DNA of 64,000 nucleotides from Archangium lipolyticum (GCF_024623785.1 NZ_JANKBZ010000003.1:310001-374000); one strand, 5' to 3'. Positions 42,394 to 51,818 are shown, counted from the first letter of the stretch. Made by a program: numbers and translations. Notes: a model not told the origin generated them from the sequence alone.

Positions 42394-42807
42394 ATGCCCA
42401 TGACGGAAAACAAAGAGAGGACTCGGCTGGCCATGCACCTGGGAGAGACGCTCCGCGAGGCACGCAAGAGGGCGGAGATGACCCAGGTCGATGTCGCGGA
42501 GCGCGTCGAGCTGGCGACCGAGGTCCTCGGCCGGATCGAGCGAGGGAACATGCTCCCGAGCGTGCCGACCCTGCGCAAGCTGTGCCGCACGCTGCACGTG
42601 GACGCCAACGCCATGTTGGGGCTCGACGCCGAGACGACCTTCTCGTGGCCGGAGGAGCCCGCTCGAGAAGAGGAGGACACCCCGGAGCTGCGCCGGGTGA
42701 TGCGGACGCTTCGCCGGATGGACGCCGCTCAGCTCTCGGTGGTGGGCAGCATGGCCAGCGCCTTGTTGAAATACACGGGACAACGGCCAGAGGACTCCTC
42801 CGAGTGA
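42394..42807 (+). CDS. XRE-family transcriptional regulator, paralogue 1
   Basis: 137 residues from the ATG at 42394 with CAGGAG upstream. N-terminal helix-turn-helix: LREARKRAEMTQVDVAERV, then LGRIERGNMLPSVPTL and LCRTLHVDANAMLGL. The C-terminal half is a short helical region (TPELRRVMRTLRRM) that may dimerise. It converges on a paralogue with 19 bp between stops. Targets unknown. Confidence 0.88.
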   Translation: MPMTENKERTRLAMHLGETLREARKRAEMTQVDVAERVELATEVLGRIERGNMLPSVPTLRKLCRTLHVDANAMLGLDAETTFSWPEEPAREEEDTPELRRVMRTLRRMDAAQLSVVGSMASALLKYTGQRPEDSSE

Positions 42808-42826
42808 GAGGAGCGCGCGGTCTGGC

Positions 42827-43216
42827 TCAGTCCTCGGACTCGGCGGCGATCAAGGTCAGGACCCTGCTGAGCACCTTCAACCGCTTCACCGGCCAGGCCC
42901 GAAGTTGATGAAGGACGCGCCGCAGCTCGGGGGGGAGCTTCTCCTCGGGAGGAGCTTCGTCCACCTTCGCGGCGACTCGCGAAGGGTCCAACCCCAGCAG
43001 TGCATCGGAGGAGATGCCGAGAACGCGGCAGATCCGATGGAGGGTCGGCACACTAGGCATCATGTCCCCGCGCTCGATGCGTCCGTAGACGCCTGGAACG
43101 AGGCCCACCTTGTTGGCGACCTGGGTCTGCGTAAGACCCAGCCGCTCGCGGGCTTCACGAGCCACCTCGCCCAGTGCTGGCTGAATGTCCGTGTCCATGG
43201 AGAGGGCGTCTACCAT
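42827..43216 (-). CDS. XRE-family transcriptional regulator, paralogue 2
   Basis: 129 residues. Helix-turn-helix EARERLGLTQTQVANKVGL, then YGRIERGDMMPSVPTL and ICRVLGISSDALLGLD, and a tail PPELRRVLHQLRAW matching paralogue 1 in order and spacing. The start could be 43216 or an internal ATG at 43198; neither has a clear ribosome-binding site. The convergent arrangement with paralogue 1 suggests an inverted duplication. Confidence 0.85.
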   Translation of the reverse strand: MVDALSMDTDIQPALGEVAREARERLGLTQTQVANKVGLVPGVYGRIERGDMMPSVPTLHRICRVLGISSDALLGLDPSRVAAKVDEAPPEEKLPPELRRVLHQLRAWPVKRLKVLSRVLTLIAAESED

Positions 43217-43382
43217 AAAGCTGGTCGCAGTCGACCCGCTCTGATAAGTCGTGCTGCGCTATGTGGATTGTCCTACTTCGCCGGTCTACCTGGCTTCTTT
43301 TCCTCGTGTCGTCCGTGGCCATGGCCACGGACCGTGAGCCCAACGAAAGGAACATCTACCTCTCGCGCCCTTCATGGCTCCT

Positions 43383-43865
43383 ATGCGTTCACTGATTCCC
43401 GCTTCCATCCTGCTGTTTTGCGTGTCCTCCAGTTGCACGACCACTGGAGGCGTCTCCCTTCGCCCGGACGGCACCCCCGGACCGGAAACGTGCCCGGAAA
43501 AGGCGCTCGAAACCATGCGGCGTCTTGGATTGACCGTCGGGGACGCTTCGGATGTCGAGCTTGACGTGAACCAGACCGACACCAGCCCCGTCACCCTGTA
43601 CGACGGTCCCGTGGAGAGCATGTTGAACAGCCCCCTCGGGATTCTTCCGGCGGTAACCCGTCTCTATGGACGCGTCTGGACAGGTGGCCCACAGGTCGTC
43701 ATCCGTTATTACGAGGCGCACGTACCGGACGAAGAACCCATTCCCATTTGCGCCGTGGCTCGGCTCGCACGCGGTCAACTCAAGAAGAAACCCGAGTCCA
43801 AGCCGGGGACAGCCATCCTCGAATTCTCCAGCGCGGGGCTCTACATCGTGAACTCGTTCCGGTGA
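43383..43865 (+). CDS. Lipoprotein of unknown function
   Basis: 160 residues from the ATG at 43383. Signal peptide ending in LLFCVSSSC (lipobox), then a mature domain with two Cys (ETCPEKALETM, PIPICAVARLARGQ) and a beta-rich middle (GRVWTGGPQVVIRYYEAHV). Resembles small myxobacterial lipoproteins found near kinases, but no named family can be assigned. Monocistronic. Confidence 0.7.
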   Translation: MRSLIPASILLFCVSSSCTTTGGVSLRPDGTPGPETCPEKALETMRRLGLTVGDASDVELDVNQTDTSPVTLYDGPVESMLNSPLGILPAVTRLYGRVWTGGPQVVIRYYEAHVPDEEPIPICAVARLARGQLKKKPESKPGTAILEFSSAGLYIVNSFR

Positions 43866-44018
43866 ACCACCGCACGCGCTGAAGCGACCTGGCAACGAAG
43901 GTCAGGTGCGTGCGGCGCCTACTCTTGCGCCCCCTTCCGCCGAGCAAGCTCAGAACACCCGAACGCCCGTTGAGTACGTTATAAAGCCGTCCCTGTTGTC
44001 TTCCTCGATGGAGACGCC

Positions 44019-44717
44019 ATGACGGACCCGAAGCAAACCCCCCCGGACGAGCTGGCAACCCAGGAGGCTCTCGCGGACGAGGCCCCGGGAGCCACCCGCC
44101 GTGAATTCCTCGTCACCGCCACCGCGGCCACGGTCGGCAGTGCCATCCTGTTGGAGGCCTGCGGCCACGTGGCTCCCGCCACGGAGGGCTCCGCGCCCGC
44201 CGCCACCCCGCCCGCCGCCGGCGCCCCCGCCACTCCGGCCTCCGAGGTGGAGGTGGCCCTGAAGATCAACGGCCAGCAGCGCACGCTGAAGGTGGATCCG
44301 CGCACCAGCCTGCTGGACGCGCTGCGCGAGCGCATGCAGCTCACCGGCACCAAGAAGGGCTGTGATCACGGCCAGTGCGGTGCCTGCACGGTGCTGGTGG
44401 ATGGCCGGCGAGAGCTGAGCTGTCTGTCGCTCGCCGTCATGCAGCAGGGCGCGGAGGTCGTCACGGTGGAGGGCCTGGCCAAGGGCGACACGCTGCACCC
44501 TCTGCAACAGGCCTTCCTCGAGAACGATGCCTTCCAGTGTGGTTACTGCACCCCCGGCCAGCTCATGAGCGCGGTCGGCCTCATGTCCGAGCCCTGTGGT
44601 CCCTCGGACACGGACGTGCGCGAGTGCATGAGCGGCAACCTCTGCCGCTGCAGCGCCTACCCCAACATCGTCGCCGCCATCCAGCAGGTGCGGCAGATCT
44701 CCAAGCCCAAGCTGTAG
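44019..44717 (+). CDS. Tat-exported 2Fe-2S subunit of molybdenum aldehyde oxidoreductase (PaoA-like)
   Basis: 232 residues. N-terminal twin-arginine signal (ATRREFLVTATAA, Arg27-Arg28) ending near a LLEAC lipobox-like site. Two iron-sulfur modules follow: a plant-type ferredoxin cluster (CDHGQCGACTVLVDG plus a later Cys) and the four-helix 2Fe-2S domain (CGYCTPGQ and CMSGNLCRC). It carries electrons from the molybdenum centre to an acceptor and takes the complex to the periplasm. First gene of a five-gene operon with FAD and molybdenum subunits, XdhC and a MocA-like protein. Confidence 0.92.
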   Translation: MTDPKQTPPDELATQEALADEAPGATRREFLVTATAATVGSAILLEACGHVAPATEGSAPAATPPAAGAPATPASEVEVALKINGQQRTLKVDPRTSLLDALRERMQLTGTKKGCDHGQCGACTVLVDGRRELSCLSLAVMQQGAEVVTVEGLAKGDTLHPLQQAFLENDAFQCGYCTPGQLMSAVGLMSEPCGPSDTDVRECMSGNLCRCSAYPNIVAAIQQVRQISKPKL

Positions 44718-44732
44718 CCCCAGGTCCCGAGC

Positions 44733-45719
44733 ATGAATCCCTTCAACTACGTGCAGTCGCTGGAGGTGGACTCCAGCGTCGACAGCGTCAGCCGTGCGCC
44801 CGAGGCCACCTTCCTGGCCGGCGGAACGGGCCTGTTGGACTTGATGAAGCTGGGGGTGGAGAACCCCGCCTCGCTGGTGGACGTGCGCAAGCTGCCCCTG
44901 GCGAAGATCGAGGAGCTCCCCGATGGCGGCATCCGCCTCGGCGCCCTCGCGCGCAACAGTGACGTGGCCCACCACCCGCTCATCCGCGAGCGCTATCCGT
45001 TGCTCTCCCAGGCCCTGCTCGCGGGTGCCTCGGGGCAGATCCGCAACATGGCCACCGTGGGCGGCAACATCCTGCAGCGCACGCGCTGCTCCTACTTCCG
45101 CGACACGGCCACCCCCTGCAACAAGCGCGAGCCCGGCTCGGGCTGCTCCGCGCTCGGGGGCATCAACCGCGGGCACGCGGTGCTGGGCACCAGTGACGCG
45201 TGCATCGCCACCCACCCCTCGGACATGTGCGTGCCCCTGGCGGCCCTGGGCGCCACCGTGCGCGTCAAGGGACCCAAGGGCGAGCGCACCCTCCCCTTCA
45301 CCGAGCTGCACCTGCTGCCGGGCAACACGCCCCACCGCGAGACGGCCCTGGAGCACGGCGAGCTGGTGCTCTCGGTGGATCTCCCGGCGCTGACGGCCGC
45401 TCGCCGCTCGCTGTACATGAAGGTGCGTGATCGCGCCTCCTACGCCTTCGCCCTGGCCTCGGTGGCCGCGGTGCTGGACGTGGAGGGGGGACGCATCCGC
45501 GAGGCCCGGCTGGCGCTGGGCGGCGTGGGCACCAAGCCGTGGCGCGCCCTGGGCGCCGAGCAGAAGCTGAAAGGCCAGGCCCCCTCGCCCGAGGTGTTCC
45601 AGGCGGCGGCGGAGGCGGCGCTCGAGGGCGCCCGTCCCCGCGAGCACAATGGTTTCAAGGTGGAGCTGGCGCGGCGGCTGGTCGTGCGCGCCCTGACGAC
45701 GCTGGGAGGTCGCTCATGA
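44733..45719 (+). CDS. FAD-binding subunit of molybdenum aldehyde oxidoreductase (PaoB-like)
   Basis: 328 residues. FLAGGTGLLDLMKLG is the FAD pyrophosphate-binding loop and TVGGNILQRTRC the second FAD loop. The segment CSYFRDTATPCNKREPGSGC with a further CIATHPSDMC carries the extra cysteines that bind a 4Fe-4S cluster in PaoB-type subunits, absent from xanthine dehydrogenase. The stop overlaps the molybdenum subunit start. Confidence 0.92.
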   Translation: MNPFNYVQSLEVDSSVDSVSRAPEATFLAGGTGLLDLMKLGVENPASLVDVRKLPLAKIEELPDGGIRLGALARNSDVAHHPLIRERYPLLSQALLAGASGQIRNMATVGGNILQRTRCSYFRDTATPCNKREPGSGCSALGGINRGHAVLGTSDACIATHPSDMCVPLAALGATVRVKGPKGERTLPFTELHLLPGNTPHRETALEHGELVLSVDLPALTAARRSLYMKVRDRASYAFALASVAAVLDVEGGRIREARLALGGVGTKPWRALGAEQKLKGQAPSPEVFQAAAEAALEGARPREHNGFKVELARRLVVRALTTLGGRS

Positions 45720-47929
45720 GTGACAAGGTCATCGGCCAGCCCCTGGATCGGGTGGACGGCCGGCTGAAGGTGATGGGCCAGGCGCAGTACGCCGCGGAGT
45801 TCAACCCGCCCAACATGGTCTACGCCGTCATCGTGCAGAGCACGGTGCCGCGCGGCAGCGTGCTGCGCATGCAGACGGCGGAGGCGGAGAAGGCCCCGGG
45901 CGTGCTCTCGGTGCTCACCCCGCGCAACGCGCCCAAGCTGCCGGGCCTGGACAAGTTCTCCGCCGTGCCCATCCTCCCCCGGCTCACGGTGATGCAGGAC
46001 AGCGAGGTGCTCTACAACGGCCAGCCCATCGCCCTGGTGGTGGCCGACACGCTCGAGCGCGCCACGCACGCCGCCTCGCTGGTGCGCACCTCCTACGTGG
46101 ACAAGCCCGCGAAGCTGGACATGGAGGCGGAGCTGGGGAACGCGCAGCCGGCCCCGGCCCAGTTCGGCCCGCCGCCGGGCCACACCCGAGGGGACGTGGA
46201 GGCCGCGCTGAAGGCGGCCGCCGTGCGCGTGGAGGCCTCCTACAGCACCCCCACCGAGCACCACAACCCCATGGAGCCCCACGCCTCCATCGCGGTGTGG
46301 GACGACCCCGAGCACCTCACCCTGTACGACTCCAACCAGGGTGTCTTCTTCACGCGTCAGTTCATCTCCGGCCTCATCGGACTGCCGCAGGAGAACGTGC
46401 GCATCATCTCGCGCTACGTGGGTGGAGGCTTCGGGTGCAAGGCGCTGCCCTGGTCCCACCTCATCCTGAGCATCATGGCCGCCAAGGCCGTGAGCCGGCC
46501 GGTGAAGCTGGTGCTCAGCCGCCGGCAGATGTTCACCCTCGTGGGCTACCGGCCCAAGACGCTCCAGAAGTTGGAGCTGGCCGCGGACGCCAAGGGCAAG
46601 CTCACCGCCATCCGCCACACGGGCTACTCGGAGACGTCCGAGAACGACGGCTTCAACGAGCCCTTCTCCAACACCAGCGGCATGCTGTACGCGTGCCCCA
46701 ACGTCACCTCGTCCCAGAAGATCGTCCGGCTGAGCGCGAGCACCCCCACCTTCATGCGAGGCCCGGGTGAGGCGCCGGGCACCTATGCGCTCGAGAGCGC
46801 CATGGACGAGCTGGCGTACGCGCTGAAGATGGATCCGCTGGAGCTGCGGCGCATCAACCACGCGGACAAGAATCCCGAGGACGGCCGCCCCTGGTCCAGC
46901 AAGTCGCTGCTGGAGTGCTACCGCTGGGGTGCCGAGCGCTTCGGCTGGAAGAAGCGCCCGCTGCAGCCGCGCTCGATGCGCGACGGGGACGTGCTCGTCG
47001 GCTGGGGCATGGGCACAGCCACCTTCCCCGCCTACCGCAGCCCGGCCTCCGTGCTGGCGCGGGTGATGGCGGATGGCAACGCGGTGGTGCAGTGCGGCGC
47101 CGCGGACCTGGGCACCGGCGCCTACACCGTCTTCACCCAGGTGGCCGCCGAGGAGCTGGGGCTGCCGCCGGAGAAGGTGCGCATGGAGATGGGTGACACG
47201 GTGCTGCCGCCCGGCCCGCTGGCGGGTGGCTCCTCCACCACCGCCTCCGTGTCCCCCGCCGTCCGCGACGCCGCCACCCAGGCGCGCCGCAAGCTGGTGC
47301 AGCTGGCCGTGGCGGACAAGGCCTCGCCGCTGCACGGGCTGGCCGAGAAGGACGTGGAGGTCGCGGGCGGACGCCTCTTCTCGCGCAAGGACAAGGGCCG
47401 GGGCGAGACGTTCGCCCAGCTGCTCGCGCGCCAGGGCCTGCCCCACGTGGAGGCCAAGGCCGACGCGGCGCCCCTTCCGGAGGAGCGCAAGTACTCCTCG
47501 TTTGCCTTCGGCGCCCACTTCGTCGAGGTGCGCGTGGACGAGGCGCTGGGCATCGTGCGCGTCAGCCGCATCGTGTCCGCGATGGGAGCGGGCCGCATCC
47601 TCAACCCCAAGACGGCGCGCAGCCAGATCATCGGCGGCGTCATCTTCGGCCTGGGCATGGCGCTCACCGAGGAGACGCTGCGCGATCCGAAGATGGGACG
47701 GGTGATGACGGCGGATCTGGCCGACTACCACGTGCCCGTGCAAGCGGACGTGCCCGACATCGACGTGCACTTCGTCGACGAGAAGGATCCGTACATCAAC
47801 CCCATGGGTGTGAAGGGCATTGGAGAGATTGGCGCCACGGGCGTCGCCGGCGCGGTGGCCAACGCCGTCTTCCATGCCACTGGCAAGCGCGTGCGGGATC
47901 TGCCCATCACCCTGGACAAGCTGCTGTGA
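45716..47929 (+). CDS. Molybdenum-binding subunit of aldehyde oxidoreductase (PaoC-like)
   Basis: 737 residues from the ATG at 45716 (GGGAGG upstream). Xanthine oxidase family large subunit: N-terminal GQPLDRVDGRLKVMGQAQYA, molybdopterin-cytosine-dinucleotide contacts in GGGFGCKALPW, MRGPGEAPGTYALE and AGGSSTTASV, and the catalytic Glu in MGVKGIGEIGATG near the C-terminus. It hydroxylates aldehydes or heterocycles to acids with water as oxygen source. No export signal of its own; it would travel with the Tat-bearing small subunit. Confidence 0.93.
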   Translation: MSDKVIGQPLDRVDGRLKVMGQAQYAAEFNPPNMVYAVIVQSTVPRGSVLRMQTAEAEKAPGVLSVLTPRNAPKLPGLDKFSAVPILPRLTVMQDSEVLYNGQPIALVVADTLERATHAASLVRTSYVDKPAKLDMEAELGNAQPAPAQFGPPPGHTRGDVEAALKAAAVRVEASYSTPTEHHNPMEPHASIAVWDDPEHLTLYDSNQGVFFTRQFISGLIGLPQENVRIISRYVGGGFGCKALPWSHLILSIMAAKAVSRPVKLVLSRRQMFTLVGYRPKTLQKLELAADAKGKLTAIRHTGYSETSENDGFNEPFSNTSGMLYACPNVTSSQKIVRLSASTPTFMRGPGEAPGTYALESAMDELAYALKMDPLELRRINHADKNPEDGRPWSSKSLLECYRWGAERFGWKKRPLQPRSMRDGDVLVGWGMGTATFPAYRSPASVLARVMADGNAVVQCGAADLGTGAYTVFTQVAAEELGLPPEKVRMEMGDTVLPPGPLAGGSSTTASVSPAVRDAATQARRKLVQLAVADKASPLHGLAEKDVEVAGGRLFSRKDKGRGETFAQLLARQGLPHVEAKADAAPLPEERKYSSFAFGAHFVEVRVDEALGIVRVSRIVSAMGAGRILNPKTARSQIIGGVIFGLGMALTEETLRDPKMGRVMTADLADYHVPVQADVPDIDVHFVDEKDPYINPMGVKGIGEIGATGVAGAVANAVFHATGKRVRDLPITLDKLL

Positions 47930-49059
47930 AGGAATCGCGAGCCCTGATGGAGTCGTGGGAGGCCCTGCGCACGCAGGGCACTCCCTGTGTGCTGGCCACG
48001 GTGGTCGGAGTCACTGGCTCGGCGTACCGGCGCCCCGGGGCTCGCATGTTGATGACGGAGGAGCACTGGCACGCGGGCAGTGTCAGCGGCGGCTGCCTGG
48101 AGCGGGAGCTGCTGCGCAAGGCCTTCTGGCTCACCTCCGAGGGACGGCCGGCGCGCCTCGTCTTCGACTCGCTGTCCGAGGACGAGGCGGTGTTCCTGCG
48201 CACCGGGTGTGGAGGCCGGGTGGAGCTGCTGCTGGAGCGGCTGCGGCCGGACGACGCCCTCAACCCGGTGGAGTTCGTCTCCGGCTGCGTGCGGCGGCGC
48301 CAGGCGGGACTGATGGCCACGGTGCTGCACACCGAGGGCACCTCCCCAGTGGAGCTCGCGGCGCGGATGCTGTTGGACGCGGAGGGCCAGGTCCGGGCCA
48401 CGCCGGGGCTGAGGGAGGTCGTGCCGGGACTGGAGGCGGACGCGAGGGCCGTGCTGGCCGAGGGCGGCTCGCGCGTGCGCACCTACGAAGTGGACGGAGG
48501 GAAGCTGGAGATCTTCCTCGAGGTGGTGCAGCCCCCGCAGCCGCTGGTGGTGTTCGGGAGCGGGCATGACGTGGTGCCGCTGGTGGAGGCGGCGCGAGCG
48601 GTGGGCTGGCACGTGACGGTGGTGTCGCGCCGGCCGCAGGAGCTGAGCGCGCGGCTGTCGGGCCGGGCGGACGCGGTGGTGGGCAGCCCTCCCGAGACGG
48701 CGCTCTCGGCGCTGGAGCTGGGCCCGCGCACGGCGGCCGTCATCATGAGCCACGGCTACGAGACGGATAGGACGCTGCTGGAGGCGCTGCTGCACTCGCC
48801 GGTGCGCTACATCGGCGTGCTGGGTCCGCGCAGCCGCACCGAGCGCATGCTGGGGGAACTGGCTCGCGAAGGACGGGCGGGCACCGAAGCCCAGCGAGCG
48901 CGGGTGTACGGGCCGGCCGGGCTGGACGTGGGCGCCGAGGGCCCGGAGGAGATCGCCGTCTCCATCATCGCCGAGGTGCGCGCCATCATGGCGGGACGGA
49001 GTGGCGGCTTCCTCAAGGATCGCAAGGGCCCCATCCACGGCGGGCCCTCGGGAAGCTGA
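47926..49059 (+). CDS. XdhC/CoxI-family maturation factor (PaoD-like)
   Basis: 377 residues from a GTG that overlaps the molybdenum-subunit stop. N-terminal XdhC domain with ATVVGVTGSAYRRPGARM and GSVSGGCLERELL, and a C-terminal Rossmann domain with LVVFGSGHDVVPLVEAA and YIGVLGPRSRTERML. The family binds molybdenum cofactor and inserts the sulfurated form into the target enzyme, so it is the dedicated chaperone for the preceding complex. Confidence 0.9.
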   Translation: MKESRALMESWEALRTQGTPCVLATVVGVTGSAYRRPGARMLMTEEHWHAGSVSGGCLERELLRKAFWLTSEGRPARLVFDSLSEDEAVFLRTGCGGRVELLLERLRPDDALNPVEFVSGCVRRRQAGLMATVLHTEGTSPVELAARMLLDAEGQVRATPGLREVVPGLEADARAVLAEGGSRVRTYEVDGGKLEIFLEVVQPPQPLVVFGSGHDVVPLVEAARAVGWHVTVVSRRPQELSARLSGRADAVVGSPPETALSALELGPRTAAVIMSHGYETDRTLLEALLHSPVRYIGVLGPRSRTERMLGELAREGRAGTEAQRARVYGPAGLDVGAEGPEEIAVSIIAEVRAIMAGRSGGFLKDRKGPIHGGPSGS

Positions 49060-49063
49060 GACA

Positions 49064-49651
49064 ATGGCCACCACGGGATTGGTGTTGCTGGCGGCTGGAG
49101 GCTCCACGCGGCTGGGGCACTCCAAGCAGTTGCTGCGCTGGAACGGCAGGAGCCTGCTGAGGCGCGCGGCCGAGACGGCACTGGCCTCGGGCTGTCACCC
49201 GGTGGTGGTGGTGCTGGGAGCCGAGGCCGACGCCCACCGCGCGGAGCTGGCGGGCCTGTCCGTGCGCGACGTGGAGAACACGCGCTGGCGGGAGGGCATG
49301 GGCGGCTCGCTGCGCCTGGGGATGGAGGCGCTGAGGGAAACACCGTCGCTGGAGGCGGTGGTGCTGATGGTGTGCGATCAGCCCGCGGTGACGGCCGAGC
49401 ACCTGATGGCGCTGAGGCGGACCCACCAGGAGCGGGGCCAGCCCATCGTCGCCTCGGGGTACGCGGGGACGGTGGGAGTGCCCGCGCTCTTCGACCGGAG
49501 CCTCTTCGCCGAGCTGGAGGCGCTCCCGGCCAGCGCGGGGGCACGGCCGCTGCTCGCGAAGGATCCGGGCCGGGTGGCCGTGGTGCCGCTGCCCGGAGGC
49601 GAGCTGGACGTGGACACTCCCGAGGACGTCGAGCGCCTGCTCCGGACGTGA
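49064..49651 (+). CDS. Molybdenum cofactor cytidylyltransferase-like nucleotidyltransferase (MocA family)
   Basis: 195 residues from the ATG at 49064. LLAAGGSTRLGHSKQLL is the nucleotidyltransferase signature, VVVVLGAEAD and VLMVCDQPAVT (metal-binding Asp) follow, and PGGELDVDTPEDVERL closes the fold. MocA adds CMP to molybdopterin, giving the MCD form used by PaoC-type enzymes, which fits its place at the end of this operon. MobA-type GMP transfer is less likely. Confidence 0.88.
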   Translation: MATTGLVLLAAGGSTRLGHSKQLLRWNGRSLLRRAAETALASGCHPVVVVLGAEADAHRAELAGLSVRDVENTRWREGMGGSLRLGMEALRETPSLEAVVLMVCDQPAVTAEHLMALRRTHQERGQPIVASGYAGTVGVPALFDRSLFAELEALPASAGARPLLAKDPGRVAVVPLPGGELDVDTPEDVERLLRT

Positions 49652-49661
49652 GCGGGCGCGC

Positions 49662-51179
49662 TCAAGCGTCCTCGTGGGCCTGCAACCGGCCGCCGCGCAC
49701 CGCCTTCTGGAAGGCGGCGAAGTCCCGCTCGGTCTGGTCGGCGTAGGCCCGCGCGAAGCGGCACAGGGCCTGATCGAACACCTCTCCCCGGCCGAGATAG
49801 CCCCGCAGCATGGCCGCGTCTCCCCCGCGCGCATGGGCCCGCGCCAGCGCCCAACCACACAGCGACGCGTACTCACGCAGCCCGCGGGGTGACAGGCGCT
49901 CCACGTCGATGGAGCCCTTCATGTCGCGCAACTGGCGCACGTAGAAGTACCGCGTGCCCACCTGGCACCAGCCGAGGAAGATGTCGCTGGCGGCCTGCAT
50001 CAACCGCTGCCCCTCCACCACCCGCTGCCCGGGATGGTCGTAGGCACTCTTGCCGGCGAAGGGCTCCAGCACGGACGGCCCCGCCTCCTTCACCTGGAGG
50101 AAGAGCGGATCCTCCGCGTGCGCGCCGAGCAGCAGCGCGATGTAGCAACGCGTCCCCACGCTGCCCACGCCGACGACCTTGTGGGCCACGTCCACCGTCT
50201 GGTAGCGCCGCACCAGCGTGCCGCGGTCCCCCTGCAGGGAGGACAGGTAACCTCCGCCCATCACCTGGAGCACCTCGGCCAGCGTCTCCGCGTGATCGCG
50301 CGGGGTGCGCACGATGAGGGGCGGCTCGTGGATGATGCAGCGGCGGCCCTCGCGCAGCTCGGTGAGCTTGGGCAGGGTGGCCAGCTGGGTGCGCCGGCGC
50401 GCCTGGGCGAGCGTCTTCTCCGCGCTCCCCCGCTCCTGCTGGTCGATCATCTCCAACAGGTCCTCCGCGTTCACGCGCGCGTACCACACGTCGAGGAAGG
50501 ACCAATGGGACATCCGGCGCATCCAGCGGCGGTAGCTGCGCACGCAGGCGGCCACGGCCTCCTCGCACCCGGCATCCGTGGCACCACAGGAGCAGCGGCC
50601 CGCGACCCAGATGCTCGCCACCAGCCGCTTGAGATCCCACTCCCAGGGCGCGGGGAGCGTCTCGTCGAAGTCGTTGACGTCGAAGACGACGTTGCGCTCG
50701 GGGGTGGCGTACATGCCGAAGTTGGCCAGGTGCGCGTCGCCGCAGGCCTGCACCTTGATGCCCGTATGGGGCGTGTGCGCCAGGTCGTTCGCCATGATGA
50801 CGGCCGAGCCGCGCAGGAAGGCGAACGGATCCTCGAGCATGCGCGCGTGGCGGATGGGCACGAGCGAGGGGATCCGTCCGCTGTTGCTGGCCTCCAGCAG
50901 CGCGATGGGATCCGGCCGGTCCGCCGGTGGCTGCCACCGGGCGTGCGCCTCCCGCGGCGTCTTGTCCCGGAGGACACGGCCCTGGCGCTTGCGCTCCCCG
51001 CGATCGGGGACGTGTTCGGGCACGAGCGGTGGGCCGGGCTCGGGCTCGGTCAGGTCATGGCGCACCACGACCTGGGGCTTGCGGCGGGAACGGAGGGACG
51101 CGGTCCGGCGCGCCCCGGCACGTGTCTTGGAACGGACGGCCATCGCCGGAAAGCTAGGCATCGCGAACGGATCGGTCAC
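49662..51179 (-). CDS. DUF2252 family protein
   Basis: 505 residues from a GTG; ATGs at 51161 or 51143 are also possible because the first 30 residues are basic and poorly conserved in kind. Core signatures are FLRGSAVIMANDLAH, VQACGDAHLANFGMYATPE, VVFDVNDFDETLPAPWEWD and RVVEGQRLMQAASDIFLGW. The GDxHxxN and DFDE motifs recall kinase-fold phosphotransferases, so DUF2252 proteins are suspected small-molecule kinases; the activity is not established. It converges on the MocA-like gene with 10 bp between. Confidence 0.88.
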   Translation of the reverse strand: MTDPFAMPSFPAMAVRSKTRAGARRTASLRSRRKPQVVVRHDLTEPEPGPPLVPEHVPDRGERKRQGRVLRDKTPREAHARWQPPADRPDPIALLEASNSGRIPSLVPIRHARMLEDPFAFLRGSAVIMANDLAHTPHTGIKVQACGDAHLANFGMYATPERNVVFDVNDFDETLPAPWEWDLKRLVASIWVAGRCSCGATDAGCEEAVAACVRSYRRWMRRMSHWSFLDVWYARVNAEDLLEMIDQQERGSAEKTLAQARRRTQLATLPKLTELREGRRCIIHEPPLIVRTPRDHAETLAEVLQVMGGGYLSSLQGDRGTLVRRYQTVDVAHKVVGVGSVGTRCYIALLLGAHAEDPLFLQVKEAGPSVLEPFAGKSAYDHPGQRVVEGQRLMQAASDIFLGWCQVGTRYFYVRQLRDMKGSIDVERLSPRGLREYASLCGWALARAHARGGDAAMLRGYLGRGEVFDQALCRFARAYADQTERDFAAFQKAVRGGRLQAHEDA

Positions 51180-51214
51180 CCCGTGGGGCGGGCAACGCCC
51201 TACGCTCCCCTCCC

Positions 51215-51793
51215 ATGCACCTCCCCCCCATCGCGGGCAGCGTCGTCTGGTACGCCATCGGACGCTTCTACGAATCCCAGGACGGCAGGTTGAGGGATCT
51301 GGGCTACTTCGCCCACCTCGGCGGCATCGAGCCCCTGTTCGCGGGCCCGCCGGGCGAGTCCACGGCCTTCTTCACCTTCCGGGCCGAGCCCTTCACCAGC
51401 CAGACGCTCCAGAACGGAGACCTCTCGGTGTCGCTCGAGGCCCGGGGCGGCTTCACGCTGTACCTCAACCGGGAGCCACGCGGAGACTTCTCGAAACCGG
51501 ACACGTTCTCCCAGGGGGAGCCCATCGCCACGTTCGAGCGCCTCTCTCTCGTGGTGGGGACGACGGTGGGACCGGTCGTGAACAACCTGTTCTCGGCGGC
51601 GCTGCGCTCCAGCGCCGACTTCACGTTCGGGGGCAGGACCTGGAACCTGGCGAACCTCATTCCCCAGGGAATCACCCAGATGGGGACGGCCAGCACCACG
51701 GAGATTCCTCCACCGTCCGGATACACGAAGGTGCTCCCCTTCGTCGGCTCGGCGATGGCGCTCGGGCGCGAGCCTCGCCAGGCTGGCAGGTGA
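51215..51793 (+). CDS. Hypothetical protein
   Basis: 192 residues, starting 35 bp after the divergent DUF2252 start and ending 25 bp before the kinase at 51819, so probably cotranscribed with that kinase. Beta-rich (AFFTFRAEPFTSQTL, SVSLEARGGFTLYLN), with no signal peptide. The middle resembles no family I can name. Confidence 0.65.
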   Translation: MHLPPIAGSVVWYAIGRFYESQDGRLRDLGYFAHLGGIEPLFAGPPGESTAFFTFRAEPFTSQTLQNGDLSVSLEARGGFTLYLNREPRGDFSKPDTFSQGEPIATFERLSLVVGTTVGPVVNNLFSAALRSSADFTFGGRTWNLANLIPQGITQMGTASTTEIPPPSGYTKVLPFVGSAMALGREPRQAGR

Positions 51794-51818
51794 GCGGAAG
51801 TCCGGCAAGGAGTAGAAC

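Noticed and set aside
42808-42826. A terminator between the convergent XRE genes
   Set aside because: The partial inverted repeat there (CCGAG and CTCGG) is too short and widely spaced to be convincing.
51215-51793. Orphan 192-residue gene as a third CBASS component
   Set aside because: It is separated from the CBASS pair by the 3.4-kb STAND kinase gene and shows no E1, E2, JAB, HORMA or TRIP13 motif.
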